A DNA stretch of 64,000 nucleotides from the NCBI RefSeq assembly GCF_027923905.1, contig NZ_AP026966.1, forward strand, positions 2,791,001 to 2,855,000, written 5' to 3'. This document shows positions 37,033-47,821 of the stretch, in pieces. Numbering within the stretch: the first letter of the stretch is position 1; every line of letters begins with the position of its first letter. The notes under the pieces were generated by a model. The model saw only the letters and a program-made list of their open reading frames with translations, had not been told where the DNA came from and did not search any database. The translations under genes were made by a program, and so were the position numbers. Origin of the DNA: Massilia varians. GTDB taxonomy: Bacteria > Pseudomonadota > Gammaproteobacteria > Burkholderiales > Burkholderiaceae_D.

Positions 37033-38373
37033 ATGGCAACTGCAGTCGAAACCCTGGGTAAACTCGAGCGTCGCTTGACGATCACTTTTCCGGTAGCTGA
37101 CGTCCGTACGGAGGTCGAAAAGCGCCTCAAGAAGCAGGCCAAGACGGCAAAGGCCCCGGGCTTCCGCCCAGGCAAGGTGCCGCTCAAGATGGTCGCTGCG
37201 CAATACGGTTACCAGATCGAATCGGACGTGCTGAACGACAAAGTCGGCCGCGCGTTCAACGAAGCCGCCAACGAGAACCAGCTGCGCGTTGCCGGTTTCC
37301 CGAAAATCGAACCGAAAGAGGACGCACCGGAAGGCATGCTGGCCTTCGACGCGACTTTCGAAGTCTACCCGGAAGTCGTGCTGGGCGACCTGGCCACCAC
37401 CGAGATCGAAACCGTCGCCGCCGAAGTGAGCGATGCCGAGATCGACAAGACCATCGACATCCTGCGCAAGCAGCGCGTGCACTACCACACCAAGGGTGAA
37501 GAGGGCGAGCACGGCACCGGCGGCGAAGCCGTGGCTGCCAACGGCGACCGCGTCACCGTCGACTTCGTCGGCAAGATCGACGGCGAAGAGTTCGCCGGCG
37601 GCAAGGCCGAGAACTACGCATTCGTGCTGGGCGAAGGCCGCATGCTGCCGGAATTCGAAGCCGCTACCGTGGGTCTGAAGGTCGGCGAGAGCAAGACCTT
37701 CCCGCTGCCTTTCCCCGAGGATTACCACGGCAAGGACGTGGCCGGCAAAACCGCCGAGTTCACCATCACCCTGAACAAGCTCGAATGGGCCCACATGCCG
37801 GAAGTCGACGCGGAATTCGCCAAGTCGCTGGGCATCGAAGACGGCTCGATCGAGAAGATGCGCGAAGACATCAAGACCAACCTGGAGCGTGAAGTCAACG
37901 CCCGCATCAAGGCCCGCAACAAGGAAGCCGTGATGGACGCCCTGGTCAAGTCGACCGAACTGGACGTGCCGAAGGCCATGATCCAGCAGGATTCGGAGCG
38001 CCTGGCCGAGATGACCCGCCAGGACATGGCGCAGCGCGGCATGGACGTCAAAGCAATGCCGTTCCCGCCAGAAATGTTCGCCGACAAGGCCGAGCGCCGC
38101 GTGCGCCTGGGCCTGATCCTGTCGCAGCTGGTGCAAGAGAACAACCTGCAAGCAACCCAGGAGCAGGTCAAGGCCCAGATCGAAGACTTCTCGCAGAGCT
38201 ACGAAGATCCGAAGGAAGTCCTGAAGTACTACTACAGCGATCGTCGCCGTCTGGCCGAAGTCGAAGCCCTTGTTTTGGAAGAAAACGTCGTTAACTACGT
38301 CCTCGGCAAGGCAAAGGTCAGCAGCAAGACCATCGCTTTTGATGAACTGATGGGCGGCAACGTCCAGGGTTAA
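37033..38373 (+). CDS. tig: Trigger factor chaperone / peptidyl-prolyl isomerase
   Basis: Ribosome-associated folding factor that meets nascent chains at the exit tunnel. The 446-aa protein has the ribosome-binding signature GFRPGKVP at 43-50, an FKBP-type isomerase domain at about 165-250 ([19 protein letters not shown]), and the helical C-terminal chaperone arms. Length is standard. First protein gene of the tig-clpP-clpX-lon quality-control block. Confidence 0.97.
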   Translation: MATAVETLGKLERRLTITFPVADVRTEVEKRLKKQAKTAKAPGFRPGKVPLKMVAAQYGYQIESDVLNDKVGRAFNEAANENQLRVAGFPKIEPKEDAPEGMLAFDATFEVYPEVVLGDLATTEIETVAAEVSDAEIDKTIDILRKQRVHYHTKGEEGEHGTGGEAVAANGDRVTVDFVGKIDGEEFAGGKAENYAFVLGEGRMLPEFEAATVGLKVGESKTFPLPFPEDYHGKDVAGKTAEFTITLNKLEWAHMPEVDAEFAKSLGIEDGSIEKMREDIKTNLEREVNARIKARNKEAVMDALVKSTELDVPKAMIQQDSERLAEMTRQDMAQRGMDVKAMPFPPEMFADKAERRVRLGLILSQLVQENNLQATQEQVKAQIEDFSQSYEDPKEVLKYYYSDRRRLAEVEALVLEENVVNYVLGKAKVSSKTIAFDELMGGNVQG

Positions 38374-38407
38374 TGAATGCCAGCCAGCAAGGCTGTTGTG
38401 GTTTAAT

Positions 38408-38521
38408 CGTAGGGTGGGCAGGTTTCCTGCCCACGCGGTGATAGTTGGCAGCCAGATCATCGTGTGCGATGACGGAGCCGATAAGGATCACCGCGTGGGC
38501 GGCGAAGCCGCCCACCCTACG
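38408..38521. repeat. BIME-like pair of inverted palindromic units between tig and clpP
   Basis: Outer arms CGTAGGGTGGGC (38408-38419) and GCCCACCCTACG (38510-38521) are perfect inverted repeats; inner arms GCCCACGCGGTGAT (38429-38442) and ATCACCGCGTGGGC (38487-38500) are perfect over 14 bases, with 44 bases between. Each half also folds alone: GGGCAGG-TTT-CCTGCCC and GGGCGGC-GAA-GCCGCCC. This is the layout of two REP units in opposite orientation, and it accounts for most of the 220-base tig-clpP gap. Confidence 0.8.
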
Positions 38522-38593
38522 TGTCTGTGAAAACCACGCGCACCTGCTAAGATTGGACTTCTGAAACCCCTCATTACAAGGAACGAGACAGGT

Positions 38594-39211
38594 ATGATTC
38601 GTAATCCGGCATTGGATACCCAAGCACTCGGCCTCGTGCCGATGGTGGTCGAACAAAGCGGCCGCGGCGAGCGCGCCTATGACATCTACTCGCGCCTCCT
38701 GAAGGAGCGCGTGATCTTCCTGGTCGGCCCTGTCAACGACCAGATGGCCAACCTGATCGTGGCCCAACTGCTGTTCCTGGAGAGCGAGAATCCGGACAAG
38801 GACATCTCGCTGTACATCAACTCGCCGGGCGGTTCGGTCTCGGCGGGCCTGGCGATCTTCGACACGATGAATTTCATCAAGCCGGACGTCTCCACGCTGT
38901 GCACCGGCCTGGCCGCCTCGATGGGCGCTTTCCTGCTGGCCGCCGGCGCCAAGGGCAAGCGTTTCTCGCTGCCGAACTCGCGCGTCATGATCCACCAGCC
39001 GTCCGGCGGTTCGCAGGGCATGGCCTCGGACATCGAGATCCAGGCCAAGGAAATCCTGTACCTGCGCGAGCGCCTGGCACGCATCATGTCCGAGAACACC
39101 GGCCAGAGCATCGAGCAGATCCATCGCGACACCGACCGCGACCGCTTCATGTCGGCGGAAGAGGCTGTTGAGTACGGCATGATCGACCGCGTGCTCACCA
39201 ACCGCGCGTAA
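38594..39211 (+). CDS. clpP: ATP-dependent Clp protease proteolytic subunit
   Basis: Serine protease that forms a 14-mer barrel fed by ClpX or ClpA. The 205-aa protein has nucleophile Ser109 in [11 protein letters not shown] and His134 in MIHQPSGG, with the third residue Asp near 183. It begins [21 protein letters not shown], including the processed propeptide. AAGGA and AGG lie upstream of the ATG. A terminator follows, so clpX has its own promoter. Confidence 0.97.
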   Translation: MIRNPALDTQALGLVPMVVEQSGRGERAYDIYSRLLKERVIFLVGPVNDQMANLIVAQLLFLESENPDKDISLYINSPGGSVSAGLAIFDTMNFIKPDVSTLCTGLAASMGAFLLAAGAKGKRFSLPNSRVMIHQPSGGSQGMASDIEIQAKEILYLRERLARIMSENTGQSIEQIHRDTDRDRFMSAEEAVEYGMIDRVLTNRA

Positions 39212-39243
39212 GCAAGCGCGTTGCGACGCCGCCAAGGTGTTGC

Positions 39244-39287
39244 CAAAAAACGCCCGGGCGCAAAACGTGTTCGGGCGTTTCGTTTTT
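39244..39287 (+). terminator. Rho-independent terminator after clpP
   Basis: Eight-base arms AACGCCCG (39249-39256) and CGGGCGTT (39272-39279), 15-base loop, followed by TCGTTTTT; an A-run precedes the stem. Confidence 0.8.
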
Positions 39288-39315
39288 ATTTCGGGTAGCA
39301 TGTTCGTGTGCGCAC

Positions 39316-39344
39316 TTGTTGCGTACTTGTATTAGCGTTATATT
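39316..39344 (+). promoter_or_regulatory. Sigma-70-type promoter for clpX
   Basis: TTGTTG (39316-39321), 17-base spacer, TATATT (39339-39344), 28 bases before the clpX ATG and downstream of the clpP terminator. Confidence 0.65.
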
Positions 39345-39371
39345 CAAGCAACTTATTAGATAACCTGCCCC

Positions 39372-40640
39372 ATGTCTGACAAAAAATCCTCCAGCGGCGA
39401 AAAACTTCTGTACTGCTCGTTCTGCGGAAAGAGCCAGCACGAAGTCAAGAAGCTGATCGCGGGACCGTCGGTGTTCATCTGCGATGAATGCATCGACCTG
39501 TGCAACGACATCATCCGCGACGAGACTTCCAATGTCGAATCGGTGGCGGGCGCCAAGTCCGATCTGCCGACGCCTCATGAAATCACCGAACTGCTCGACC
39601 AGTACGTGATCGGCCAGCAGACGGCCAAGCGCATCCTGTCGGTGGCGGTGTACAACCACTACAAGCGCCTCAAGCACCTGGGCAAGAAGGACGACATCGA
39701 ACTGGCCAAGAGCAATATCCTGCTCGTCGGCCCGACCGGTTCCGGCAAGACCCTGCTGGCCCAGACCCTGGCGCGCATGCTCAACGTTCCTTTCGTGATC
39801 GCCGACGCGACCACGCTGACCGAAGCCGGCTATGTCGGCGAGGACGTCGAGAACATCATCCAGAAGCTGCTGCAGAGCTGCAACTACGAAGTCGAGAAGG
39901 CCCAGCGCGGCATCGTCTACATCGACGAGATCGACAAGATTTCGCGCAAGTCCGACAATCCGTCGATCACCCGCGACGTCTCGGGCGAGGGTGTGCAGCA
40001 GGCCCTGCTCAAGCTGATCGAGGGCACCATGGCCTCGGTGCCTCCGCAGGGTGGCCGCAAGCATCCGAACCAGGACTTCGTCCAGATCGACACGACCAAC
40101 ATCATGTTCATCTGCGGCGGCGCCTTCGACGGCCTGGCCAAGATCATCCAGAACCGTTCGGAAAAGAGCGGCATCGGCTTCGCGGCCACGGTCAAGAGCC
40201 AGACCGAGCGCGCCAACAGCGAAATCCTGATGGAAGCCGAGCCGGAAGACCTGATCAAGTTCGGCCTGATTCCGGAGCTGGTCGGCCGTCTGCCGGTCGT
40301 CGCCACCTTGAGCGAGCTGACCGAGGAGGCGCTGATCCAGATCCTGATCGAGCCGAAGAACGCCCTGATCAAACAGTACTCGAAGCTGCTTGAAATGGAA
40401 GGCGCCGAACTCGAAATACGTCCTGCGGCACTGCACGCGATCGCGCGCAAGGCGCTGGCGCGCAAGACCGGCGCCCGTGGCCTGCGGTCGATCCTCGAGC
40501 ACGCCCTGCTGGACGTGATGTACGAACTGCCGAGCCAGCAGAATGTGGTGAAAGTGGTGATCGATGAAAATACGATCACGAACGCTGCGAAACCTTTGTT
40601 GATTTATAGCGAAACGCCAAAAGCGTCTGGCGAGAACTAA
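39372..40640 (+). CDS. clpX: ATP-dependent Clp protease ATP-binding subunit
   Basis: AAA+ unfoldase that delivers substrates to ClpP. The 422-aa protein has the N-terminal zinc-binding C4 domain ([10 protein letters not shown]...CDECIDLC), Walker A GPTGSGKT at 120-127, Walker [11 protein letters not shown], and the IGF-type loop needed for ClpP docking (SGIGFAA). Length is normal. It follows clpP after a terminator and its own promoter. Confidence 0.97.
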   Translation: MSDKKSSSGEKLLYCSFCGKSQHEVKKLIAGPSVFICDECIDLCNDIIRDETSNVESVAGAKSDLPTPHEITELLDQYVIGQQTAKRILSVAVYNHYKRLKHLGKKDDIELAKSNILLVGPTGSGKTLLAQTLARMLNVPFVIADATTLTEAGYVGEDVENIIQKLLQSCNYEVEKAQRGIVYIDEIDKISRKSDNPSITRDVSGEGVQQALLKLIEGTMASVPPQGGRKHPNQDFVQIDTTNIMFICGGAFDGLAKIIQNRSEKSGIGFAATVKSQTERANSEILMEAEPEDLIKFGLIPELVGRLPVVATLSELTEEALIQILIEPKNALIKQYSKLLEMEGAELEIRPAALHAIARKALARKTGARGLRSILEHALLDVMYELPSQQNVVKVVIDENTITNAAKPLLIYSETPKASGEN

Positions 40641-40651
40641 AAAAGCGCCAC

Positions 40652-40697
40652 ACTTTTGTCACAAAAGTCTTGCCGTACGGATTCTTGAAGGTACACT
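40652..40697 (+). promoter_or_regulatory. Palindrome and candidate promoter between clpX and lon
   Basis: ACTTTTGT-C-ACAAAAGT (40652-40668) is a perfect 17-base palindrome starting 12 bases after the clpX stop. One base later TTGCCG (40670-40675), a 16-base spacer and TACACT (40692-40697) form a reasonable promoter, with a start expected near 40704. The palindrome would sit just upstream of or over the -35. Confidence 0.45.
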
Positions 40698-40703
40698 AGA
40701 CCA

Positions 40704-40767
40704 TAATAAGAAACCGGGCTTCAACCGAAAAGCCACTCGCGGGTCACCTCCTGCGCAGTGGCTTTTT
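40704..40767 (+). ncRNA. Candidate short RNA ending at a strong terminator upstream of lon
   Basis: From the candidate start near 40704 to the T-run at 40763-40767 is about 64 bases. The 3' end is a hairpin AAAGCCACT/AGTGGCTTT (40729-40737 with 40757-40765) extended by CGC/GCG, followed by TTTTT. The same hairpin could simply terminate clpX read-through. Existence of a separate RNA is inference. Confidence 0.3.
40729..40767 (+). terminator. Rho-independent terminator between clpX and lon
   Basis: Nine-base perfect outer stem (40729-40737 / 40757-40765) plus inner CGC/GCG pairs with a bulged C, and a T-run. It lies about 90 bases after the clpX stop. Confidence 0.85.
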
Positions 40768-40852
40768 CATTTGAAAGCAGGGTTTTTATTGGAACGGCTA
40801 TATTGCTACTGTGTGGTTTGTTTTTACCGGTAGAAAATATATTCGCAGTGGT

Positions 40853-40881
40853 CTTGAGATTTGCGCTGCGAGCGCCCAAGT
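40853..40881 (+). promoter_or_regulatory. Possible heat-shock (sigma-32) promoter for lon
   Basis: CTTGAGA at 40853-40859, a 14-base spacer, then GCCCAAGT at 40874-40881, compared with the sigma-32 consensus CTTGAAA-N13-15-CCCCATnT. The predicted start is about 20 bases before the lon ATG. The match is partial. Confidence 0.4.
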
Positions 40882-40909
40882 TCAGCAACACGTTTCTATA
40901 AGGTATGCC

Positions 40910-43321
<2,412 letters not shown>

Positions 43322-43341
43322 TCGGGTCAATGAGCGATGAG

Positions 43342-43371
43342 ACAGGCGCCTGCGGGCGCCTGTTTTTTTTG
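43342..43371 (+). terminator. Rho-independent terminator after lon
   Basis: Nine-base stem ACAGGCGCC/GGCGCCTGT (43342-43350 with 43355-43363), TGCG loop, followed by seven or more T residues. Confidence 0.93.
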
Positions 43372-43422
43372 GACGCGCAGTGCGAAATGCGACTAACCGA
43401 CGCCATCCACCACGGATGTTGC

Positions 43423-43451
43423 TTGACAGACCAATGTTGCCCTTGTTTAAT
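43423..43451 (+). promoter_or_regulatory. Strong sigma-70 promoter for hupB
   Basis: A perfect TTGACA (43423-43428), a 17-base spacer, and TTTAAT (43446-43451), 59 bases before the GTG start. One of the best promoter matches in the window. Confidence 0.8.
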
Positions 43452-43510
43452 ACCGGCTTGCACTTTTGCAGGAAGGCGCCCCGGCGTCCAACGTATACAC
43501 GAGGGTTAGA

Positions 43511-43783
43511 GTGAACAAGACAGAACTGATCGAAGAAATCGCGAAGTCCGCGGACATTACCAAGGCCTCGGCGACGCGTGCTCTCGACGCCATGATTGGA
43601 GCCGTGACCGAGTCGCTGAAGAAGAACGACAGCGTCACGCTGGTCGGCTTCGGCACCTTCACCGTGGGCGAGCGCGCTGCCCGCACCGGCCGCGATCCGC
43701 GCACCAAGGAACCGATCAAGATTGCAGCTGCCAAGGTTCCGAAATTTAAGGCTGGTAAAGCTCTGAAAGATGCTGTAAACTAA
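43511..43783 (+). CDS. hupB: HU family nucleoid DNA-binding protein
   Basis: A 90-aa DNA-bending protein that compacts the nucleoid. [27 protein letters not shown] and [27 protein letters not shown] (the DNA-contacting arm with RTGRDPRT) are diagnostic. It starts at GTG 43511 with GAGGG 6 bases upstream; the frame extends 15 codons further but that would add a non-conserved leader. It directly follows lon, the conserved order in betaproteobacteria and enterics. Confidence 0.96.
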   Translation: MNKTELIEEIAKSADITKASATRALDAMIGAVTESLKKNDSVTLVGFGTFTVGERAARTGRDPRTKEPIKIAAAKVPKFKAGKALKDAVN

Positions 43784-43849
43784 TGCCTTCTCTGCAGTGA
43801 CATGCAGGGGCACTACCTGCAAGGGTAATGCGATGTCGTGTAGTTTGTT

Positions 43850-43926
43850 GGAGCGGTAGTTCAGTTGGTTAGAATACCGGCCTGTCACGCCGGGGGTCGC
43901 GGGTTCGAGCCCCGTCCGCTCCGCCA
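43850..43926 (+). tRNA. tRNA-Asp (anticodon GTC), copy 1
   Basis: A 77-base cloverleaf: acceptor GGAGCGG/CCGCTCC, D-arm with TTCAGTTGGTTAGAA, anticodon loop CTGTCAC, T-arm CGGGTTCGAGCCCCG, discriminator G and encoded CCA. Sequence is identical to copy 2. Confidence 0.97.
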
Positions 43927-43945
43927 ACATCCACCACATTAGTCT

Positions 43946-44022
43946 GGAGCGGTAGTTCAGTTGGTTAGAATACCGGCCTGTCACGCCGGGGGTCGCGGGT
44001 TCGAGCCCCGTCCGCTCCGCCA
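43946..44022 (+). tRNA. tRNA-Asp (anticodon GTC), copy 2
   Basis: Identical 77-base repeat of copy 1 after a 19-base spacer. Both are probably processed from one transcript that ends at the hairpin at 44073. Confidence 0.97.
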
Positions 44023-44072
44023 GAATTCAGTATTGCCCGAGGTGTCCGACGATGCCGAGGGAGACAAGAAGG

Positions 44073-44099
44073 GGCGAACGCGAGTTCGCCTTTTTTTTT
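44073..44099 (+). terminator. Rho-independent terminator after the tRNA-Asp pair
   Basis: Seven-base stem GGCGAAC/GTTCGCC with a GCGA tetraloop, followed by T9. Confidence 0.93.
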
Positions 44100-44141
44100 A
44101 ACTTGTGCTGTTAAAGCATTATCAACCTTGAATGGCTGACC

Positions 44142-46064
44142 ATGTTTGATTTTGTCCGTAACAACAAGCGCGTGATGCAGGGCCTGCTGCTGGTCCTGAT
44201 CGTGCCTTCGTTCGTGTTAGTCGGTGTCGAGAGCTACCAGGACCGTGGCGACGCCGCGTCAGGCGTGGCGACCGTGGCCGGCCAGAAGGTTACCCAGCAG
44301 GAATGGGAAGAAGCGCAGCGCCGCCAGATCGACCAGGCGCGCCAGATGATGGGTCCGCAGTTCGACCAGAAGATGTTCGAGACGCCGGAAGCCAAGCAGG
44401 CGATCCTGAACAACCTGGTGGCCGAACGCGCCATCAACGCCGAGCTCGCGCGCACCCACATGACCGTGGGCGACGCCGCCCTCGCCAGGAAGATCGGCGA
44501 ATACCAGCAGTTCCGCAAGCCGGACGGCAGCTTCGACATGGAGGCCTACAAGGGTGCACTGGCCGCGCAGGGCATGACCCCGGGGATGTTCGACCAGCGC
44601 CTCCGCCGCGACCTGACCCTGGAGCAGCTGACCGGCTCGATCCAGGCGACCGCGTTCGCCCCGCGCTCGGTGAGCGAGCGCCTGTCGAACATCAGCGACC
44701 AGGAACGCGAAGTCCAGGAAATCCTGTTCCCGATGGCGCAGTTCCTCCCGCAGGTGAAGGTCACCGACGAGATGGTCAAGGCCTACTACGACAAGAACGC
44801 CCAGCTGTTCACCATCCCCGAACAGGTGAAGGCCGAGTACGTCGTGTTCGACGCCGCCGCGGTCGAGAGCCAGGTGCAGGTCACCGACGCCGAAGTCACC
44901 GAGTACTACAACAAGAACCTCAAGAGCTACACCACGCCGGAGCAGCGTACCGCCAGCCACATCCTGATCAATGCGCCGCGCGACGCCAAGCCGGCCGACC
45001 AGGCCGCCGCCAAGGCCAAGGCGGAAAGCGTGCTGGCAGAGGTGCGCAAGAACCCGGCGAACTTCGCCGAGATCGCCAAGGCGCAGTCGCAGGACCAGGG
45101 CTCTGCCCAGGCCGGCGGCGACCTCGGCGTGGTCGAGAAGGGCACCTTCGTGAAGCCTGTGGAAGATGCGATCTATGCGCTCAAGGAAGGCGAAGTGAGC
45201 GGCGTGGTGCAGTCCGAGTTCGGCTACCACATCATCAAGCTCACCTCGCTCAAGCCGGCGGAGCAAAAGCCGCTGGCGGCCGCGAAGGATGAGATCGCCG
45301 CCGACCTGAAGAAGCAGAAGATGTCGAAGCGTTATTCGGAAATGGCCGAGACCTTCACCAACATGGTCTACGAACAGTCGGAGAGCCTGAAGCCGGTGGC
45401 CGACAAGCTGGGCCTGAAGATCCAGAGCGTCGACAGCCTGACCCGCAAGCCGAATCCACAGCTGGGCGAGGCGCCGTTCAACAACGAGAAGTTCCTGGCC
45501 GCGCTGTTCGGCACGGACGCCGTCAAGAACAAGCGCAACACCGAAGCCGTGGAAGTGGCACCGGGCGTCTTGATCTCGGGCCGCGTGGTCGAGTTCAAGC
45601 CGGCCACAAAGCGCCCGCTGGCCGAGGTCGAGGCCCAGATCCGCCAGCGCGTCACGCTCGAAGAAGCGGCGCGCCTGGCGAAAGCCGCCGGCGAGCAGAA
45701 GCTGGCCGCCGCCAAGGCATCCGGCGACAGCACCGGCTTCGGCGCACCGCAGGCTGTGACCCGCACCAAGGAACCAGGCATCAACACCACGGCGGCGATC
45801 GCGGTGCTGAAGGCCGATGCCACCAAACTGCCGGCCTACGTGGGCGTGGAGATCCCGGGCCAGGGCTACGGCGTCTACCGCATCAACAAGGTGTCGCAGC
45901 CGGCCAATCCGGACGTGAACCGCCGCAAGCAGGAAGCGCAGCAGATTTCAGGCCTGGTGGGCCAGGCGGAGCTGTTCAACTACGTCGAGGCGCTCAAGAC
46001 CAAGGCCAAGGCCAAGGTCAATGTGAAGGCGACCCAGCTCGGCGCCAAGCCGGAAGGCGAGTGA
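44142..46064 (+). CDS. ppiD: Periplasmic folding chaperone / parvulin-like isomerase PpiD
   Basis: A 640-aa protein anchored by one N-terminal transmembrane helix (about 12-31, GLLLVLIVPSFVLVGVESY), with a SurA-like N-domain in the periplasm and a PpiC/parvulin domain at about 265-365 (RTASHILINAPRD...GGDLGVVEKGTF...FGYHIIKLTS). PpiD assists newly exported proteins near the Sec translocon. Its placement after lon-hupB is the conserved order. It ends in a long hairpin shared with convergent selU. Confidence 0.94.
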   Translation: MFDFVRNNKRVMQGLLLVLIVPSFVLVGVESYQDRGDAASGVATVAGQKVTQQEWEEAQRRQIDQARQMMGPQFDQKMFETPEAKQAILNNLVAERAINAELARTHMTVGDAALARKIGEYQQFRKPDGSFDMEAYKGALAAQGMTPGMFDQRLRRDLTLEQLTGSIQATAFAPRSVSERLSNISDQEREVQEILFPMAQFLPQVKVTDEMVKAYYDKNAQLFTIPEQVKAEYVVFDAAAVESQVQVTDAEVTEYYNKNLKSYTTPEQRTASHILINAPRDAKPADQAAAKAKAESVLAEVRKNPANFAEIAKAQSQDQGSAQAGGDLGVVEKGTFVKPVEDAIYALKEGEVSGVVQSEFGYHIIKLTSLKPAEQKPLAAAKDEIAADLKKQKMSKRYSEMAETFTNMVYEQSESLKPVADKLGLKIQSVDSLTRKPNPQLGEAPFNNEKFLAALFGTDAVKNKRNTEAVEVAPGVLISGRVVEFKPATKRPLAEVEAQIRQRVTLEEAARLAKAAGEQKLAAAKASGDSTGFGAPQAVTRTKEPGINTTAAIAVLKADATKLPAYVGVEIPGQGYGVYRINKVSQPANPDVNRRKQEAQQISGLVGQAELFNYVEALKTKAKAKVNVKATQLGAKPEGE

Positions 46065-46090
46065 TCGCGCGCGAAGTAACAGGCTAAGAA

Positions 46091-46123
46091 AAAGCCCGGC
46101 TGTGTGAGCAGCCGGGCTTTTTG
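46091..46123. terminator. Bidirectional terminator between ppiD and selU
   Basis: Twelve-base perfect stem AAAGCCCGGCTG/CAGCCGGGCTTT (46091-46102 with 46109-46120), 6-base loop, T-run after it and A-run before it, so it works for both convergent genes. Confidence 0.93.
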
Positions 46124-46139
46124 CTTGATGCGCCGCGCT

Positions 46140-47195
46140 TCAGGCGGCGTGCAGACGGCGGGCCAGCGCGGCGAAATCCTCCTCGCCGATATCCCCCAGC
46201 TCGACCACCTGCGCCTTCGGGAAATGCACGAAATTGCGGTCGATCGAACGCAGGTAGGCCGGATCGTAATGCTCCAGCAGCAGTTGGTCGACCAGCTCCG
46301 CCATCGCGCCGCTGTTGGCCATGTCGCGCCAGGCCTTGATCTTCTCGTTCCCGTGCAGCTGCACCAGGTGGGCCAGCTGGCCGGTGAGCGCGTCGGGGTT
46401 CTTGCAGAAGTGCTCGTAGTCTTCCATCAAGAGCCGCACCCGGTTCTCGCGCGACAGCGACAGCGCGATGCAGGGCGAGGCGCGCATGCTTGCCATGACC
46501 GCCTCCGGCACCCGCAGGTTGCCGACCTTCTTGCTTTCGGACTCCACGAACACCGGGCGCGAAGGGTCGAAGTGGCGCAGCTTGTCCCAGACCTGGCTCT
46601 CGAACATTTTTTGGGTCGGCTGCGCTTCGTCCGGCAGGTGGCCCAGCACCGAGCCGCGGTGCGCGGCCAGCTTCTCCAGGTCGAGCACCTGCGCGCCGAT
46701 GCGATCGAGCGTCTCCAGCAGGCGGCTCTTGCCGCTGCCCGTGGTGCCGCACACCACGCGGAAATCCAGTTGCGGCGGGTTTTCCAGCGCGCTGGCCACG
46801 TGCGCGCGGTAGGCCTTGTAGCCGCCATCCAGTTGCACCACCGGCCAGCCGACCTTGGCCAGGATATGCGCCATCGAGCCGCTGCGGTTGCCGCCGCGCC
46901 AGCAGTACACCAGCGGCTTCCAGTCGCGCGGCTTGTCATGCCACAGGGTCTCGATATGGCGCGCAATGTTGGCGGCCACCAGCGGCGCGCCGACCCGCTT
47001 GGCCTCGAAGGAGCCGACCTGCTTGTACAGCGTGCCCACGCGCACGCGCTGGGCGTCGTCGAGCACCGGCGCGTTGATCGCGCCGGGAATGCGGTCGAGC
47101 GCATATTCCGATTCGCTGCGCGCGTCGATGATGGTGTCGAAGGAATCGAGTTCGGGAAGGATCTCGGCAAAGCTCAGGACGGCTGGGTATTTCAT
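46140..47195 (-). CDS. selU: tRNA 2-selenouridine synthase
   Basis: Also called MnmH. Uses selenophosphate to replace sulfur in 2-thiouridine (via a geranylated intermediate) at the wobble base of tRNA-Lys, -Glu and -Gln. The 351-aa protein has an N-terminal rhodanese domain with Cys98 in VYCWRGGNRS and a P-loop domain with GTTGSGKS, the normal two-domain form. The selenophosphate synthetase gene is not in the window. It overlaps the tesA stop by 4 bases, so these two are co-translated. Confidence 0.94.
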   Translation of the reverse strand: MKYPAVLSFAEILPELDSFDTIIDARSESEYALDRIPGAINAPVLDDAQRVRVGTLYKQVGSFEAKRVGAPLVAANIARHIETLWHDKPRDWKPLVYCWRGGNRSGSMAHILAKVGWPVVQLDGGYKAYRAHVASALENPPQLDFRVVCGTTGSGKSRLLETLDRIGAQVLDLEKLAAHRGSVLGHLPDEAQPTQKMFESQVWDKLRHFDPSRPVFVESESKKVGNLRVPEAVMASMRASPCIALSLSRENRVRLLMEDYEHFCKNPDALTGQLAHLVQLHGNEKIKAWRDMANSGAMAELVDQLLLEHYDPAYLRSIDRNFVHFPKAQVVELGDIGEEDFAALARRLHAA

Positions 47196-47821
47196 TGTTT
47201 TTTCACGAGTGGCGCGAATTGCGGCCAGATGGTGTTCAGGATGATCGGGTGGGCGGCGGCGAGCGGGTGCATGCGGTCCTGCTGGAACAGGGCTGGCTTG
47301 TCGGCCACGCCTTCGAGCATGAAGGGGACCAGCGGCGACTTGGTTTCAAGCGAGATCTTCTTGAACATGTTGAAGAAGTTTTCCGTATAGGCGCGTCCGT
47401 AGTTCGGCGGCATGCGCATCCCCACCAGCAGGACTTTCGCCTTCTTCTTGTGCGCCATGTCGATCATGGCGCGCAGGTTGCCTTCGGCCGAGGCCACCGG
47501 CAGGCCGCGCAGGCCGTCGTTGGCGCCCAGTTCGAGCACCACGATGTCGGGGCGATGCTGGTCGAGCAGGGCCGGCAGGCGGGTGCGTCCGCCGATGGTC
47601 GTCTCGCCGCTGATGCTGGCGTTGACGACCCTGGCGGGGATGTTCTCGGCCTTGAGCTTCCGTTCGAGCAGGGCCACCCAGCCGGCGCCGCGCGCAATCC
47701 CGTATTCGGCCGAGAGGCTGTCGCCCAACACGAGGATGGTTTTTGGTGCAGAATAGGCGCTCCCGGACGCGGCCAGCGTCAGGATGAAGACGAGAGACAA
47801 CTTTTTAAGAATGGCTAGCAT
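47192..47821 (-). CDS. tesA: GDSL/SGNH-family arylesterase / thioesterase I
   Basis: Periplasmic esterase/lysophospholipase. The 209-aa protein has a Sec signal peptide (to about residue 25), block I LGDSLSAEYG with Ser35, block III GANDG with Asn101, and block V DRMH with Asp182/His185, so the catalytic site is complete. The ATG at 47819-47821 interlocks with the ATG of the divergent ATPase gene (CATG). The tesA/ybbA divergent pair is conserved in E. coli and many proteobacteria. Confidence 0.92.
   Translation of the reverse strand: MLAILKKLSLVFILTLAASGSAYSAPKTILVLGDSLSAEYGIARGAGWVALLERKLKAENIPARVVNASISGETTIGGRTRLPALLDQHRPDIVVLELGANDGLRGLPVASAEGNLRAMIDMAHKKKAKVLLVGMRMPPNYGRAYTENFFNMFKKISLETKSPLVPFMLEGVADKPALFQQDRMHPLAAAHPIILNTIWPQFAPLVKKQ

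Noticed and set aside
43850..44022. Tandem 96-base repeat considered as a CRISPR-like or integration-site repeat
   Set aside because: Both units fold as complete tRNA-Asp genes with CCA ends; duplication of tRNA genes explains it.
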